Assembly: GCF_022458895.1 (NCBI RefSeq)
Contig: NZ_JAINFL010000004.1
Location: 310,001-374,000, forward strand
Reading direction: 5' to 3'
Origin: Roseihalotalea indica
GTDB taxonomy: Bacteria > Bacteroidota > Bacteroidia > Cytophagales > Cyclobacteriaceae
Length of the DNA: 64,000 nucleotides
Part shown: one piece after another, positions 1 to 8,796 of the stretch
Layout: each line of letters opens with the position of its first letter
Numbering within the stretch: position 1 is the stretch's first letter
Program-made: the position numbers and the translations under genes
The notes under the pieces: model-generated
What the model saw: only the letters and a program-made list of their open reading frames with translations
Database searches by the model: none
Told to the model about the DNA's origin: nothing

Positions 1-972
1 ACCAATTTGTCGCCACTCTTGCTGCAACTCCTTGAGCTTATTAATGCTGACATGTGTTTCTTCACTATCTACAAAATCGCGCAGTCGGTTAAGAATTTCC
101 TGTTTAGCTTCAAGGTTCTGCTGCCGCGTTTTTTCGCGAACGGCCCGCTGTTGCCCTCTTTGCTCGCGGATCTTGTTAAAAGCGGCATAAAATTGCTCAT
201 GTAAGGTATCAGACTTATAATCAAAACCGTCCTCTTCGCCCCCATCTTTTACAAATTGCTGTAGGGCTTGTTCCCGGGTAACATCTTCTATTTCATCGAA
301 ATGAGACTTCATCTGCCGAGCTTGACCGTACGTCGACTTAGTGCTGTCAGCTTTCGCTATTTTCTCAATTTCTGTCAAAAGTTCTTCTCGACTTAACTGG
401 CTGTAATCCGTAGCCTCATGATCATCCTCATCATCATCATCATCGTGTGCATCCGAAGGCTTATTTGAGTCAGCCTCTGCTTCAGATGGGCCAGTACCAG
501 TAGTAGCTGAATCATCATCACTGATAACAGTCGTTGTAGTTTCTGAAACGGTAGACGGGTTTTCAGTCGAATTTTCCGAACTTTCTTCTTCAACTGACTG
601 AGAAGTCTCCTGGTCAGTTGTTACTGGAGTAACCTCAGTTGCTTCTTCATCCTCGGATGCATCGGCATCAACGGGGTCGTCAGTAGTATCTGATGTTTTG
701 TCCTCAGCTACATCTTCATCTCTCTCAACGAGAGAATTTTCAGGTACGGTCGCCTCATTCGAGCGCTTATCGTCTTCTACTGATGATTTTTCTAAGGACC
801 CTGTGTCTGAGTCATTTCCCGGAGAATTCTCGTTGTTTTCCACCTGCGAATGATCCTCATTGTTTTTGTCAACTGACTCTGAGGTTGATTCAGCGGATTC
901 ATCCTTTGATTTCTCCTGTCTGATATTCTCTGAGGGCTGTTCTTCTTTCTGATTTTCAGGAGCTTCTGCCAT
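1..972 (-). CDS. DUF349 domain-containing protein, C-terminus cut by window edge
   Basis: The reading frame is open from an ATG at 972 down to the window edge, giving about 324 N-terminal residues. The first ~180 residues are extremely acidic and Ser/Thr/Glu/Asp-rich (low complexity, likely disordered), including a run of Asp (HDDDDDEDDHE) encoded by a GAT/CAT-type triplet repeat. The visible end has the charged helical pattern ending in LKELQQEWRQIG, the W-x-x-I/V-G signature that closes each DUF349 repeat. DUF349 proteins in Bacteroidota are long, repeat-built, probably cytoplasmic helical proteins of unknown function. Family assignment rests on one visible repeat, so it is moderately sure; the start is supported by lack of any earlier in-frame ATG. 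Confidence 0.72.
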   Translation of the reverse strand, partial: MAEAPENQKEEQPSENIRQEKSKDESAESTSESVDKNNEDHSQVENNENSPGNDSDTGSLEKSSVEDDKRSNEATVPENSLVERDEDVAEDKTSDTTDDPVDADASEDEEATEVTPVTTDQETSQSVEEESSENSTENPSTVSETTTTVISDDDSATTGTGPSEAEADSNKPSDAHDDDDDEDDHEATDYSQLSREELLTEIEKIAKADSTKSTYGQARQMKSHFDEIEDVTREQALQQFVKDGGEEDGFDYKSDTLHEQFYAAFNKIREQRGQQRAVREKTRQQNLEAKQEILNRLRDFVDSEETHVSINKLKELQQEWRQIG

Positions 973-1038
973 AACGCGAACGTTCTAAATTAATGCTTCT
1001 CTATCTAAATAATATATGTAAAAAACGATGCAATTGTT

Positions 1039-1605
1039 TTAGTTGAGCCGAGGGTCAATAGGGTAATTTGAAAACATGCGGTATTTTCCACCCATACTTC
1101 TTAATACTTCTTGCCAAAGCAACTGCGAAGGTATGTCAAATATCTGCTGATCGGTTGGGTTTTTATACACAATCCACGAATTTTCAGCTAGTTCATCTTC
1201 TAACTGGCCCGGCCCCCAACCGGAATATCCAACAAAAAACTTGATATCCTCAGGCAAAAGCTGCCTGGTATTCATTAACGTAAGTAGCTGCTCAAAATCG
1301 CCACCCCAAAAGATATTTTGTTGAATAAGCTCAGACTGCTCTAACGGAGGCTGCATTCGATGAATGAAATGCAGGGTATTATGTTGAACCGGCCCACCTA
1401 CATATAACACTTCTTCATAGCCATTAACTTCATCAATAGCATCTGCCAGGTTTAATTCCGACTGTTTATTTAATACAAACCCAAACGATCCTTCACTGTT
1501 ATGCTCACACAGTAAAATAACCGATCGTTCAAAATTGGGGTCGGATAAAAATGGTTCTGACAGTAATAAATCCCCTTTGGAGGGTTTTATAACAACTTCA
1601 CCCAT
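1039..1605 (-). CDS. YqgE/AlgH family protein (UPF0301)
   Basis: A 188-residue protein of usual family length. It opens with the family's hallmark pattern: GDLLLSEPFL, then DPNFERSVILLCEHNSEGSFGFVLN, and later VGGPV and FVGYSGWGPGQLE, all diagnostic of the YqgE/AlgH fold. It has no signal peptide and is expected in the cytoplasm. AlgH was named as a regulator of alginate synthesis in Pseudomonas, but the biochemical role of the family is not settled. It is transcribed in the same direction as the DUF349 gene 66 bases downstream, so the two may share a transcript. Assignment to the family is firm; function is unknown. Confidence 0.93.
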   Translation of the reverse strand: MGEVVIKPSKGDLLLSEPFLSDPNFERSVILLCEHNSEGSFGFVLNKQSELNLADAIDEVNGYEEVLYVGGPVQHNTLHFIHRMQPPLEQSELIQQNIFWGGDFEQLLTLMNTRQLLPEDIKFFVGYSGWGPGQLEDELAENSWIVYKNPTDQQIFDIPSQLLWQEVLRSMGGKYRMFSNYPIDPRLN

Positions 1606-2068
1606 AGTTTACTATTCTTATATACAAGTTACAAGCACGCTTGCAACCTCGTTCCCTTTAAGTAAAGAAACGAATTTAACAAAAGTTTTGTACAGCACTA
1701 CCAAATGAAAAAAAAGTGGCGGCTATGCGCCCATAATTCATTCAAAATTTACTTAAATGCTTCTATTCTCTTTAATTAACGCACCTTTACCACCTATTAA
1801 GTACAAAGTTTCCATATTATTAATGCATTTCTTACGCATTTATGATCTTTCTGCTCAGAAAAGGGAACATTATTTGAGAGTTTTGTCTCGTTTGAAGGGA
1901 TCTGTATGAATTTCGCATTCATTAATGAAAATAAGCGAAAAATGGTTTGCACATTTGTGTGTAGTCATTAATCAAACTGAGAAACAGTTAGGAGCCATAT
2001 CACTTTGATTTTTAGATTCGTAGATTCTTTCAAACTGAAACACAAACTTTGGTAAAAGAGGTTTTATT
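1606..2068. other. Divergent intergenic region
   Basis: This 463-base gap separates the divergent yqgE-like and TM2 genes. No credible coding frame was found. Just before the TM2 gene there is a small dyad, TTTCA-AAC-TGAAA at 2028-2040, and TCAAACTGA occurs at both 1972-1980 and 2030-2038. Both are short enough to be chance. No clear TAnnTTTG box was found in either direction. Confidence 0.5.
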
Positions 2069-2524
2069 ATGAAGTACAAGCCCTATGCCATCATCATAGC
2101 CATATTTTTCGGTGGTTTTGGTATTCATCGGTTTTATGTAGGCCAACCTAAAAAAGGATGGTGGTACGTTGCTTTCTGCTGGACACTCGTTCCGGTACTG
2201 ATCGGATGGATTGATGCTATTATGTTTGGCTTAATGGGATATGCTGAATTTAATCGCCGTTATAATCTGGGTCACGAACTTACCAAAAAGTTTTCAGATG
2301 ATGAGGTTCTTCTGGCGGCCAGTTTTGAAAAAGCCCGGGAGGAAGAACTTTTGCGGGAGATTGAACAACTTGGAACAAAAGAAAAAGTCAGGGAATATCT
2401 GCAAACCGCTAAAGAACGAGGTGATTATTTACCACGACTGGTATATGCCCGAGCCCATGCTATTTTAAATGATCAACCCTGGATAATGAATAATTCATTT
2501 GACTTTGATCAAAAAATTAACTAA
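2069..2524 (+). CDS. TM2 domain-containing membrane protein
   Basis: A 151-residue protein with a TM2 domain at residues 5-60: a first membrane helix running into FGGFGIHRFYVGQPKKGWW, the conserved G-x-H-x-F-Y-x-G turn, and then a second helix containing a buried Asp (GWIDAIMFGL). The C-terminal 90 residues are soluble, charged and mostly helical. TM2 proteins are widespread small inner-membrane proteins of unknown role. The gene stands alone, with an A/G-rich stretch (AAAAGAGG) a few bases before the ATG. Family call is firm; nothing in the sequence indicates a substrate or partner. Confidence 0.9.
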   Translation: MKYKPYAIIIAIFFGGFGIHRFYVGQPKKGWWYVAFCWTLVPVLIGWIDAIMFGLMGYAEFNRRYNLGHELTKKFSDDEVLLAASFEKAREEELLREIEQLGTKEKVREYLQTAKERGDYLPRLVYARAHAILNDQPWIMNNSFDFDQKIN

Positions 2525-2723
2525 CAAGCATAGACAAAGTCGAACTTTTTGTGTAACTAAGGCTTACGTGGTTGCTACCCTAAGCAATTTACACTGATGT
2601 TATTACTGTTTTTAGCGCAGCTTGATCAATCGATCACCTGTATATAATGCATATTATTGTCGCTTATTCACACAATTTGACGAAAGAAAGTATCTTCCGT
2701 GAATGGATTACAACCTTACGATG

Positions 2724-2731
2724 TACTTTTG
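2724..2731 (+). promoter_or_regulatory. Candidate -7 box (TACTTTTG)
   Basis: TACTTTTG matches the Bacteroidota -7 consensus TAnnTTTG and lies 77 bases before the start of the 94-residue hypothetical gene. No good TTG -33 element was found at the usual distance, so this is a weak call. Confidence 0.35.
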
Positions 2732-2808
2732 TTTATGAAAATAACTTGATATTCTTAGTGACCTCTTCCTAGATTGGCACTTCGTTCAGCGTTTAAATTT
2801 AGCTTATT

Positions 2809-3093
2809 ATGCCAACCGTTAGTGTGAGTATTGATCGTTTTGTTGAAAAGAAGTTCGAGAAACTTCTTACCGATTTTGGCTATGAATTTAGTAAAGAACC
2901 GGAAGAGGATGTGGTCTCTTTTGTGTTAACCTCTGAAGAGGAGCTTGACCTGGTAGAGATTAGTCTCTTGAATGAATGTGCCAGACAAATACAGCAATTA
3001 GAAGATCTGGATCTCCATCACTACCGAGCCTTGCCTCGTAAATCAGCTTCTCCCCTTCGCGGACTAGAGCTTATCAGCAAGCATAAAAATTAA
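2809..3093 (+). CDS. Hypothetical protein, 94 residues
   Basis: I do not recognise this family. It is a small soluble protein without signal peptide or membrane helix. The first half is rich in Glu/Asp/Lys with a helix-strand look (FVEKKFEKLLTDFGYEF), and the tail is basic (LPRKSAS...LISKHKN). It has an upstream TAnnTTTG candidate and a downstream stem-loop terminator, which together with the non-overlapping position support a real gene. It is convergent with the oxidoreductase gene. A DNA-binding or adaptor role would be guesswork. Confidence 0.65.
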   Translation: MPTVSVSIDRFVEKKFEKLLTDFGYEFSKEPEEDVVSFVLTSEEELDLVEISLLNECARQIQQLEDLDLHHYRALPRKSASPLRGLELISKHKN

Positions 3094-3121
3094 AAAGCCT
3101 CCGCTATTAGCAGAGGCTTCT
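3094..3121. terminator. Bidirectional stem-loop terminator
   Basis: Perfect 7-bp arms AAGCCTC (3095-3101) and GAGGCTT (3113-3119), with a further GCT/AGC pairing inside the loop. It begins directly after the stop of the 94-residue gene and ends three bases before the stop of the convergent oxidoreductase gene, so it can serve both strands. A short A-run precedes it, giving a U-tract for the reverse-strand transcript. Confidence 0.75.
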
Positions 3122-3124
3122 AGA

Positions 3125-4483
3125 TTATTCGTTGGTCATACCCAGCGCTTTCATATCCGGTTCCCAGCCAGGTTCATATTCCCGACCCCACATTTTCATA
3201 GCTTCATCATCATTTTTAATGTGCCCATTTTTGGGATCTGTCTGAAGCGTGCGTCCCATTTTCTGAGAAATATTAGCCAAGTGACATAACAGTACACTTT
3301 TGTGTCCTTCGGTAATGGGTGAGTTGAGCTCTGCGCCATCAACCACACCATCCCGGAAATTAACGATATGCAGGTTGGTCATATTATCCCCGCCCCGGGT
3401 ATCCATAGAAGCAGCCTTTGAGTCAGCTTTTCCTTCTTTTACGAGTTTGTTATCCATATCGTAAATTTCGTATCCGTCACGATCCAGAATCACCGTACCT
3501 TCGGTCCCGTAGATGGCTGAACCGCGGCCACGTCCTTCTACTCCGCGCGGGTTACAGCTACGCCCTTCCCAGGTAATAGACTTTTCATCGTCAAAATCAT
3601 AAGTCACCACCTGAGTATCATAAAACTCCCAGTCATCGTCGTAGCTATAACGACCACCCTGAGAACCTACCCGGATAGGAAAATCTACGCCTAACGCCCA
3701 ACGGCACACATCAATTTCATGCGTTCCGTTATTGCAGGCTTCGCCGGTTCCCCAGTTCCAGAACCAGTGCCAGTTGTAGTGAATGAGATTATCCTGGTAA
3801 GGAGTGCGAGGAGCAGGTCCCTGCCATAATTCATAATCCAGTCCTTCTGGGACAGGTGCTTTTTTGCCATTACCGATTGGACCACGCTTGTTGGCATACC
3901 AGCACTTAGCAAAATAAGGGTTGCCGATAATACCATTTTTTATTTCCTTAATAACTTCAATAGACTCAGGGGCTGATCGTTGCTGGTTACCCATCTGCAC
4001 CACTTTGTCGTATCGCTTTAGTGCTTCCAGTAGCATTTCACCTTCCCGGGGGTTGTGTCCGCAAGGTTTTTCAACGTAAACATGTTTTCCGGCATCCAAA
4101 GCCATTAAAGTAGCTGGTGTATGCCAATGGTCGGGCGCGGCAATGAGTAGCGCATCTACATCTTTATCATCTAGCGCTTCTCTGAAATCAATAACTCCTT
4201 TAGGTTGCTTCTTTTGCAGGTTAGACTCTTTAACCCAGGCCAGGGATTTGTCGAGTACATTCTGATCTACATCGCAGATATATGCGAGGTTCATCCCGTC
4301 TATTTTCAGAATTTCACTAACGTGAGCAGCCCCACGACCATTAACCCCCATCACTGCTATATTAAGTTGATTGCTAGGGGCATTTTTTCCAAATACGGGC
4401 ACGGCGCTACTGAGAAATGTAATTCCCATACCGGCAGCTCCCGTGGTTTTCATGAAGTTTCTCCGATTTACGTGTTTTGTCAT
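3125..4483 (-). CDS. Gfo/Idh/MocA family oxidoreductase, Tat-exported
   Basis: A 452-residue NAD(P)-dependent sugar-type oxidoreductase. The N-terminus has a twin-arginine signal (NRRNFMKTTGAAG) followed by a hydrophobic stretch, as in many Bacteroidota periplasmic members. The Rossmann entry is NIAVMGVNGRGAAH around residue 41. The family motif EKP appears in VYVEKPCGHN near residue 140, and the substrate-domain motif NGTHEIDVCRWALG near residue 258. The protein is likely folded with cofactor in the cytoplasm and exported to the periplasm. Substrate cannot be read from sequence; relatives act on sugars, inositols and glycosides. It is a single-gene unit facing the shared terminator. Family call firm, reaction unknown. 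Confidence 0.92.
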   Translation of the reverse strand: MTKHVNRRNFMKTTGAAGMGITFLSSAVPVFGKNAPSNQLNIAVMGVNGRGAAHVSEILKIDGMNLAYICDVDQNVLDKSLAWVKESNLQKKQPKGVIDFREALDDKDVDALLIAAPDHWHTPATLMALDAGKHVYVEKPCGHNPREGEMLLEALKRYDKVVQMGNQQRSAPESIEVIKEIKNGIIGNPYFAKCWYANKRGPIGNGKKAPVPEGLDYELWQGPAPRTPYQDNLIHYNWHWFWNWGTGEACNNGTHEIDVCRWALGVDFPIRVGSQGGRYSYDDDWEFYDTQVVTYDFDDEKSITWEGRSCNPRGVEGRGRGSAIYGTEGTVILDRDGYEIYDMDNKLVKEGKADSKAASMDTRGGDNMTNLHIVNFRDGVVDGAELNSPITEGHKSVLLCHLANISQKMGRTLQTDPKNGHIKNDDEAMKMWGREYEPGWEPDMKALGMTNE

Positions 4484-4788
4484 CGTCTTAGGTAATTAAT
4501 AAAAAGTCAGGAATAGGTTGAAAATTTACAAAACTTTGTGGAGAATACCGCATTCTTATTTTTGGATAGCTATGATTAGCCAATGTTACACTGTCTAATT
4601 GTTACATTGCCGATGGTTGAATTATCGCGCCCAATACACTTCTCTTTCCTCTCTCTTCCGTGTCGCCACTTCTCTTATATCATTGCCTGAAGCTTAATTC
4701 TACATCCTTCTTCATATTTCAGATTAACTTTTGGTACGAGACTGCGGTTTGTATACTTTTGCGTGTTTGTTATTGAGTAACTCCTAGT
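4484..4788. other. Divergent intergenic region with a forward promoter
   Basis: This 305-base gap between the Tat oxidoreductase and DUF445 genes contains no gene that I can see. Its right end carries a well-formed Bacteroidota-type promoter (separate entry). Confidence 0.5.
4730..4761 (+). promoter_or_regulatory. Promoter for DUF445 gene (TTTG-N20-TACTTTTG)
   Basis: A -33 element TTTG at 4730-4733 and a -7 element TACTTTTG at 4754-4761 are separated by 20 bases. This fits the Bacteroidota sigma-ABfr promoter pattern TTTG-N19ish-TAnnTTTG and would start RNA about 20 bases before the DUF445 start codon. Confidence 0.6.
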
Positions 4789-5385
4789 ATGATCATATTT
4801 ACGCTACCTATCATTGCTGCCCTTACCGGCTGGATTACCAATTTTATTGCTATTAAGATGCTTTTTCATCCTCGGGAAAAAGTAAAAATATTATTTTTTG
4901 AGCTACAGGGAATTTTTCCGAAGCGGCAAAAAAACCTGGCCGAGAAGCTAGGCAAAATTGTAGCTGATGAGCTATTTTCAATGGAAGATGTAAAAACAGC
5001 CATCACCAACCCGGAAAATCTAGAAGATGTACATCAGGTAATTGATGAAAAACTGGATGATTTTCTGGAAAACCGGATGATGGAGAGCATGCCTATGCTT
5101 TATGTTTTTATGAGCGACGAGATGCGCGTTAAAATTAAAAATACCCTTCAAATGGAATTACGCCTTATGCTCCCTGACCTGATTGGTCGCTTCGCGGATA
5201 AAATTGAGAAGGAGGTAGATGTTGAGAAAACAGTGTATGAGAAAGTGGTTAGTTTCTCCACCGATAAGCTCGAGGATATACTCTACTCTATTATGAAAAA
5301 AGAATTTACGTTTATCGAGATCCTGGGGGGTGTTTTAGGTTTCATTATCGGCCTGATTCAGATTGCCTTGCTGCAACTACAATAG
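4789..5385 (+). CDS. DUF445 family membrane protein
   Basis: A 198-residue protein matching the short form of DUF445 (YheB/YjiN-like). It begins with a membrane helix containing the conserved GWITNFIAIKMLFHP signature (residues ~15-29), where N-x-x-A-x-x-M-L-F-x-P is diagnostic. A charged helical middle follows, and the protein ends with a second hydrophobic helix (EILGGVLGFIIGLIQIALL). Such proteins sit in the inner membrane and have no assigned reaction. The stop codon abuts, without a gap, the stop of the convergent helicase gene. A good promoter lies upstream. Family call is firm. Confidence 0.88.
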   Translation: MIIFTLPIIAALTGWITNFIAIKMLFHPREKVKILFFELQGIFPKRQKNLAEKLGKIVADELFSMEDVKTAITNPENLEDVHQVIDEKLDDFLENRMMESMPMLYVFMSDEMRVKIKNTLQMELRLMLPDLIGRFADKIEKEVDVEKTVYEKVVSFSTDKLEDILYSIMKKEFTFIEILGGVLGFIIGLIQIALLQLQ

Positions 5386-8300
5386 TCAGATTTTTACAAT
5401 TGAAAAATCGGTGACATCCACCAGAAAGGCCTCAAGGTGATCATAATTCTTTCTAAGATGCGAAAGGCTTATCTCTAACCCCCGCTTTTTCTCTTCCCTA
5501 TCGTGCAATAAGCAGAAGTTAATAAGCGTTGCTGAGTTTTCTTTTACCAGCACCCGATCCAGACTGAAATAGCGTTTGCCTTTCTCTAAAAATAAGGGTC
5601 TCTGAATATAAATGGTGCGTCCACTCTGGTACCACTCTGATACTTCCGGTTGATTAAAAAAACGGTTAGCCTGCTCTTCCAGTACGGTTCTTTCCCGAGC
5701 CGTTAACCCCCGTTCAAACGAAATTTTTTCAACTCTTGGCTTTAGGTCATCTACGGACCTTAACTGAATGAGCAGCAATTGCATTAGTGCCGCCTGGCTG
5801 ACGGTCAAGTTATTTAATTTTGCCTGAAAAATTCCTCGAGATAAGGGGCGAATGCTGAGCCTATCTCTCCACCGTACTGATGGATACGCCGGTAACGTAA
5901 GCACATCGGCGTCTTCACCAGGTTTTTCCGAATCGGTGTGCGCTGCTCCAACTTCGTATACCTGCGCCATCTCGTCCCACCCGGCTAAGGCTCCAGCATT
6001 CTCTACCTCCAAATCGGGTAGTACGGTTCTTAACAGGTTAGCAATGCCGGTTAATGGGTAACTTCCCTGACGCGTACTTTTCGGACGGGCGAAGGCGTAT
6101 AACTCCTCTTCAGCCCGGGTAAAAGCAACATATAGCAGATTTAGATGATCAATGTGAATCCGAATTTTTTCTTCATAGTATTCCTGGCTGAATAGCGTGT
6201 GCGTTAACTGAGAAGAATACTTCATGGGGAGCAGTCCGGCATTCTGCAAGGCTGAGTCTTGCGGATTAGCCCATAAAATATTGGTCTTGAACGGATGATG
6301 ATCTAACCCCCAGTCGCAAAAAGGAACGATGACTACCTTGAATTGTAATCCTTTAGCCTTATGAATGGTCATCACCCGCATGGCATTTACTTCTTCGGAG
6401 AGTTGCACCGAACTCTCGCTTCCCTGGTCTGCCCACCAGCCTAAAAAGGTATGCAAATCGCCTTGTTCTGTTTTAGCATACTGCAACACCGCATCCTGAA
6501 AGGCCTGAATGTAGGCTTTTTCATGATAGCTCCCCAGGTTAAACATCTGGATGAGATTCTCGGCCAGCTCATAAATTGGCAATTTATTCAGATAGGCTTG
6601 AAATGTCTGAAAGTCAGCCGGAAGTTGCTGATAAAAGAGGGCCAGGTTTTCTTCTTCATCTCCTACCCCCCCACTAAAGAAACGATGCATTTGATCGGGC
6701 GTCAGACTATCCTGGGTCAGCTTATGGTACTTATAAATAATACTTCCTCGCACCAGCACATCGTCCGGGTTATCCAGAAACTGCATTAGGTCAACCAGTA
6801 AGTTAACGCAGAGCGAGGCATTCAGAAACAATGATTCTGAGGAAACTACTTCGTAGTCATACTCCGGTTTGGTTTTTCCTTCGTTTTTATACTGCATGAA
6901 GGTATCCACTACAGCTCTCCCGTCGCGCTTATCGCGTACCAGAAAGGCAATATCTTTGGCCTCGCAACCTTCAGCCTGTAGTGACTCAACCAGCCCGGGA
7001 AGTTTCAGTCGAACGTAATTTCGCCAGTCAGTTGCCTCTCCTTCTTCATCAGTACAGTATTCTTCGTTCAGTAGCTCTATCCGAATGTGCCCCTGCCAGT
7101 CGGCATGATGATCGTATGTTTCCGGGAGCTTCTGGGGAGCATCTTCGTAGGCCCGCTCAATAATGGTTGCCTGCCGTAGCAACTGTTCTCGAAGAGTTTC
7201 ATCCGCTACTTCCTCAATATCTTCTATAATTTTCTGATGAAGAAGTGCCGGTAGGGTTTTAAACAGCGTATTGTTAAATTCTATGATATTTCGCTTTGAC
7301 CGAAAGTTATGATCCAGCTTTTTCACCTGGGTTCGCCAGTCCTGCACATCTTCCTGAATGGTTTCCAGTAGCAGTTGCCAGTCGCCTCCCCGCCAGCGGT
7401 AAATAGACTGCTTTACATCTCCCACCACCAGATTTTGATGCCCGGCATCCAGGCTATTCTCAACTAAAGGACGAAAATTGAGCCATTGCAGCCCGGAAGT
7501 ATCCTGGAACTCATCAATGAGAAAGTGCTGAAAATAGCTACCTATTTTCTCGTAAATAAAGGGGGTATCGTCTTTACCAATAATTTCCTGAAGAAAAACC
7601 GGAGCATCAGATATCAGCATCAGATCATTTACTTTTTTATAGTGATCTATCCGGCTTTCCAGATCATGCAAAATACCATATGCATACAGAAACCGTTGCA
7701 ACTGAATGACTGAATGGTACAAAGGGCCATACTCCTGGTACGCATCCAGGGCCTGGGTTAAGTGTCCATGTAATTGTCCCGCTATTGCTATCAGCTGTTC
7801 TCGCTGAGGATTTTTCTTGCTGACCCATCCTTCCGTATCTTCCAGCCCTTGTAAAATCCGCGTTCCGGGAACAAAAGGTCCCCCATCAACCAGCTTGAGA
7901 AAGTAACCCACTACCCCATTCTTCCCATAAGAAAAATCTGCCACCGAAACTCCCGCTTGCTCCATGTGGGCAAGAGCAGCCTGCCCAATTTCAGCCATGT
8001 GTTTTTCAAAAGCCTGCTGTAACTCACGCAATTTTTCCAGTAAAGCCGCCGCACTTTGAGTAGTGACCGACTGAGCTGCCATCGCGCTTTGCTTTTCCCG
8101 GTAGTTTTCTTTGAAGAGTTCAAACGCCAGTTGCTTAAGATCTTTGCGGAAATCCCAGCTATTTCCTTCTTCCACTTTTTCTTCGGCGTAGCGGGTGAGC
8201 CACTGTCGTAGTTTCCGGTGCTGGGGCTCGCTAATCTCCAGTAGTAACTGGTCGATGACGGCATCCAGCACTTTGTTCAGATCCAGTTCAATTTGAAAGC

Positions 8301-8688
8301 CCGCTTGCAGTCCCATTTCTCGGGCAAACCCCCGTACTACTTTCTGAAAAAAGGCATCGATGGTCATGACTGAGAAGTAGGAATACCCGTGCAAGAGATG
8401 CTGCAATACGGTTTCTGCCTGCAACGATATTTCTAATTCTGCCTTTCCTAATTCCTCCGAAAGCGCCCGACGCAGCGGGCTTTCATCAGCTTTGGCTACC
8501 TGGTAGAGGTACTGCAAAATACGCCCTTTCATCTCCTGAGTAGCCTTATTGGTGAAGGTCACTGCCAAGATGCTCCGGTAGGCCACCGGTTGCTGCAAGG
8601 CTAGCTTCAGATACTCCAGCGCCAGGGTATACGTCTTGCCCGAACCAGCCGATGAGCGATAAATCACAAAGGGTTTTTGCATGGGCAA
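5386..8688 (-). CDS. UvrD/RecB-like (AddA-type) superfamily 1 helicase
   Basis: An 1100-residue SF1A helicase. Walker A is SSAGSGKTYT at residues 12-21. Motif II is LIDEFQDTSG near 393, motif III is VGDVKQSIYRWRGGD, motif IV is DHNFRSKRNI, motif V is MTIHKAKGLQFKVV, and motif VI is LLYVAFTRAEEELY near 854. This is the order of RecB/AddA subunits that unwind double-strand ends for recombination. The expected C-terminal PD-(D/E)xK nuclease appears degenerate: where RecB/AddA carry a G-x-x-D-R...-D-Y/F-K pattern, this protein has SLDRVLVKENSATLINFCL near 1047-1065, lacking the acidic residue and lysine. No AddB/RecC-like partner is in the window. It could be a helicase-only repair subunit. Helicase call firm, nuclease loss inferred by eye. 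Confidence 0.9.
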   Translation of the reverse strand: MPMQKPFVIYRSSAGSGKTYTLALEYLKLALQQPVAYRSILAVTFTNKATQEMKGRILQYLYQVAKADESPLRRALSEELGKAELEISLQAETVLQHLLHGYSYFSVMTIDAFFQKVVRGFAREMGLQAGFQIELDLNKVLDAVIDQLLLEISEPQHRKLRQWLTRYAEEKVEEGNSWDFRKDLKQLAFELFKENYREKQSAMAAQSVTTQSAAALLEKLRELQQAFEKHMAEIGQAALAHMEQAGVSVADFSYGKNGVVGYFLKLVDGGPFVPGTRILQGLEDTEGWVSKKNPQREQLIAIAGQLHGHLTQALDAYQEYGPLYHSVIQLQRFLYAYGILHDLESRIDHYKKVNDLMLISDAPVFLQEIIGKDDTPFIYEKIGSYFQHFLIDEFQDTSGLQWLNFRPLVENSLDAGHQNLVVGDVKQSIYRWRGGDWQLLLETIQEDVQDWRTQVKKLDHNFRSKRNIIEFNNTLFKTLPALLHQKIIEDIEEVADETLREQLLRQATIIERAYEDAPQKLPETYDHHADWQGHIRIELLNEEYCTDEEGEATDWRNYVRLKLPGLVESLQAEGCEAKDIAFLVRDKRDGRAVVDTFMQYKNEGKTKPEYDYEVVSSESLFLNASLCVNLLVDLMQFLDNPDDVLVRGSIIYKYHKLTQDSLTPDQMHRFFSGGVGDEEENLALFYQQLPADFQTFQAYLNKLPIYELAENLIQMFNLGSYHEKAYIQAFQDAVLQYAKTEQGDLHTFLGWWADQGSESSVQLSEEVNAMRVMTIHKAKGLQFKVVIVPFCDWGLDHHPFKTNILWANPQDSALQNAGLLPMKYSSQLTHTLFSQEYYEEKIRIHIDHLNLLYVAFTRAEEELYAFARPKSTRQGSYPLTGIANLLRTVLPDLEVENAGALAGWDEMAQVYEVGAAHTDSEKPGEDADVLTLPAYPSVRWRDRLSIRPLSRGIFQAKLNNLTVSQAALMQLLLIQLRSVDDLKPRVEKISFERGLTARERTVLEEQANRFFNQPEVSEWYQSGRTIYIQRPLFLEKGKRYFSLDRVLVKENSATLINFCLLHDREEKKRGLEISLSHLRKNYDHLEAFLVDVTDFSIVKI

Positions 8689-8796
8689 AAGATAGGATAT
8701 GCCCTTTCAGAATCCAACTGAATTTGGGTTTAAGGTCGGGGCTACAATTTTTATTTGAAAATCAGCTTTTTCTACCCGTAGATATATAGATAGAAT

